Positions 5,925 through 5,948 of a stretch of 5,948 nucleotides of DNA are shown here, one piece after another. The stretch is from Comamonadaceae bacterium. GTDB lineage: Bacteria > Pseudomonadota > Gammaproteobacteria > Burkholderiales > Burkholderiaceae_C. The notes beneath the pieces were generated by a model. It did not search any database and was not told the DNA's origin. It was given only the letters and a program-made list of their open reading frames with translations. The translations under genes were made by a program, and so were the position numbers. Location: the NCBI GenBank assembly GCA_947478935.1, contig CANJXV010000164.1, positions 1-5,948 on the forward strand. The letters run 5' to 3'. The stretch's first letter is position 1. Every line of letters begins with the position of its first letter.

Positions 5925-5948
5925 ATGCCCGGCAAGAGAATCACGGAC
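5925..5948 (+). CDS. istA: IS21-family transposase (IstA-like), first eight codons only
   Basis: ATG 5925 opens MPGKRITD and runs off the window. This matches the N-terminus I remember for a group of IS21-family transposases in proteobacteria, in which a helix-turn-helix DNA-binding region follows and a DDE catalytic core lies further on. The transposase works with the ATPase helper IstB, normally encoded directly downstream. AAGG at 5913-5916 is the ribosome binding site. Eight residues alone would be weak evidence; the adjacent terminal repeats and the interrupted gene support the call. Confidence 0.6.

Larger units (their letters stand above)
5804..5948 (+). mobile_element. Left end of an IS21-family-like insertion sequence, continues beyond window
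   Basis: The DUF3578-like frame loses its family pattern exactly after GYYLV. From 5804 the sequence reads TGACGACAATTACCTTGG, beginning with the TG dinucleotide usual for IS21-family ends. Two tandem 23-bp repeats follow, then a ~70-base GC-rich leader and a reading frame starting MPGKRITD 121 bases from the tip. Multiple terminal repeats, and an istA gene starting about 100 bases from the end, are both typical of IS21 elements. The right end, the istB helper gene and the target-site duplication lie outside the window, so the exact boundary is inferred to within a few bases. Confidence 0.72.

Overview
The window looks like a chromosomal segment of a betaproteobacterium, probably Burkholderiales and perhaps Comamonadaceae-like. 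I infer this from the style of a very long UvrA-like gene, its moderately GC-rich codon use, and the double-length UvrA architecture, which I recall from Burkholderia/Ralstonia-type and Xanthomonas-type genomes. No database search was possible, so the taxonomic call is an inference.

Positions 1-5139 (+) hold one uninterrupted reading frame, already open at base 1. It is the C-terminal ~1,712 residues of a tandem (double) UvrA-like ABC ATPase. The visible part carries the end of the first nucleotide-binding domain (NBD), then three complete NBDs, with four LSGGE signatures, four Walker B motifs, three Walker A motifs and three complete four-cysteine zinc modules. Three low-complexity linkers or inserts interrupt the conserved blocks. 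The middle linker is encoded by DNA with a strikingly strong nested inverted repeat (2167-2235).

Positions 5140-5282 are intergenic and clearly more AT-rich. They hold a weak terminator-like hairpin and a tandem 12-bp repeat. From here the composition and gene type change, and the right-hand 700 bases look like accessory DNA. A small zinc-finger-like ORF lies on the minus strand (5283-5528). A ten-codon leader peptide with a strong ribosome binding site (5518-5553, +) is stop/start coupled to a gene whose product starts like the DUF3578/MrcB_N domain of McrB-type or HNH-type restriction proteins (5553 onward).

That restriction-like gene is broken at about base 5804 by the left end of an insertion sequence that I assign to the IS21 family. 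The end has two tandem 23-bp terminal repeats, then a hairpin that would mask the transposase ribosome binding site, then the first eight codons of the transposase (istA-like) running off the window. The layout is thus a core-type DNA-damage ATPase gene, an AT-rich junction, and a small, probably defence-related locus inactivated by a transposon. No wholly new system is visible. The most unusual points are the asymmetry of the fused UvrA, the palindromic element inside its coding sequence, and the interrupted DUF3578 gene with its coupled leader.
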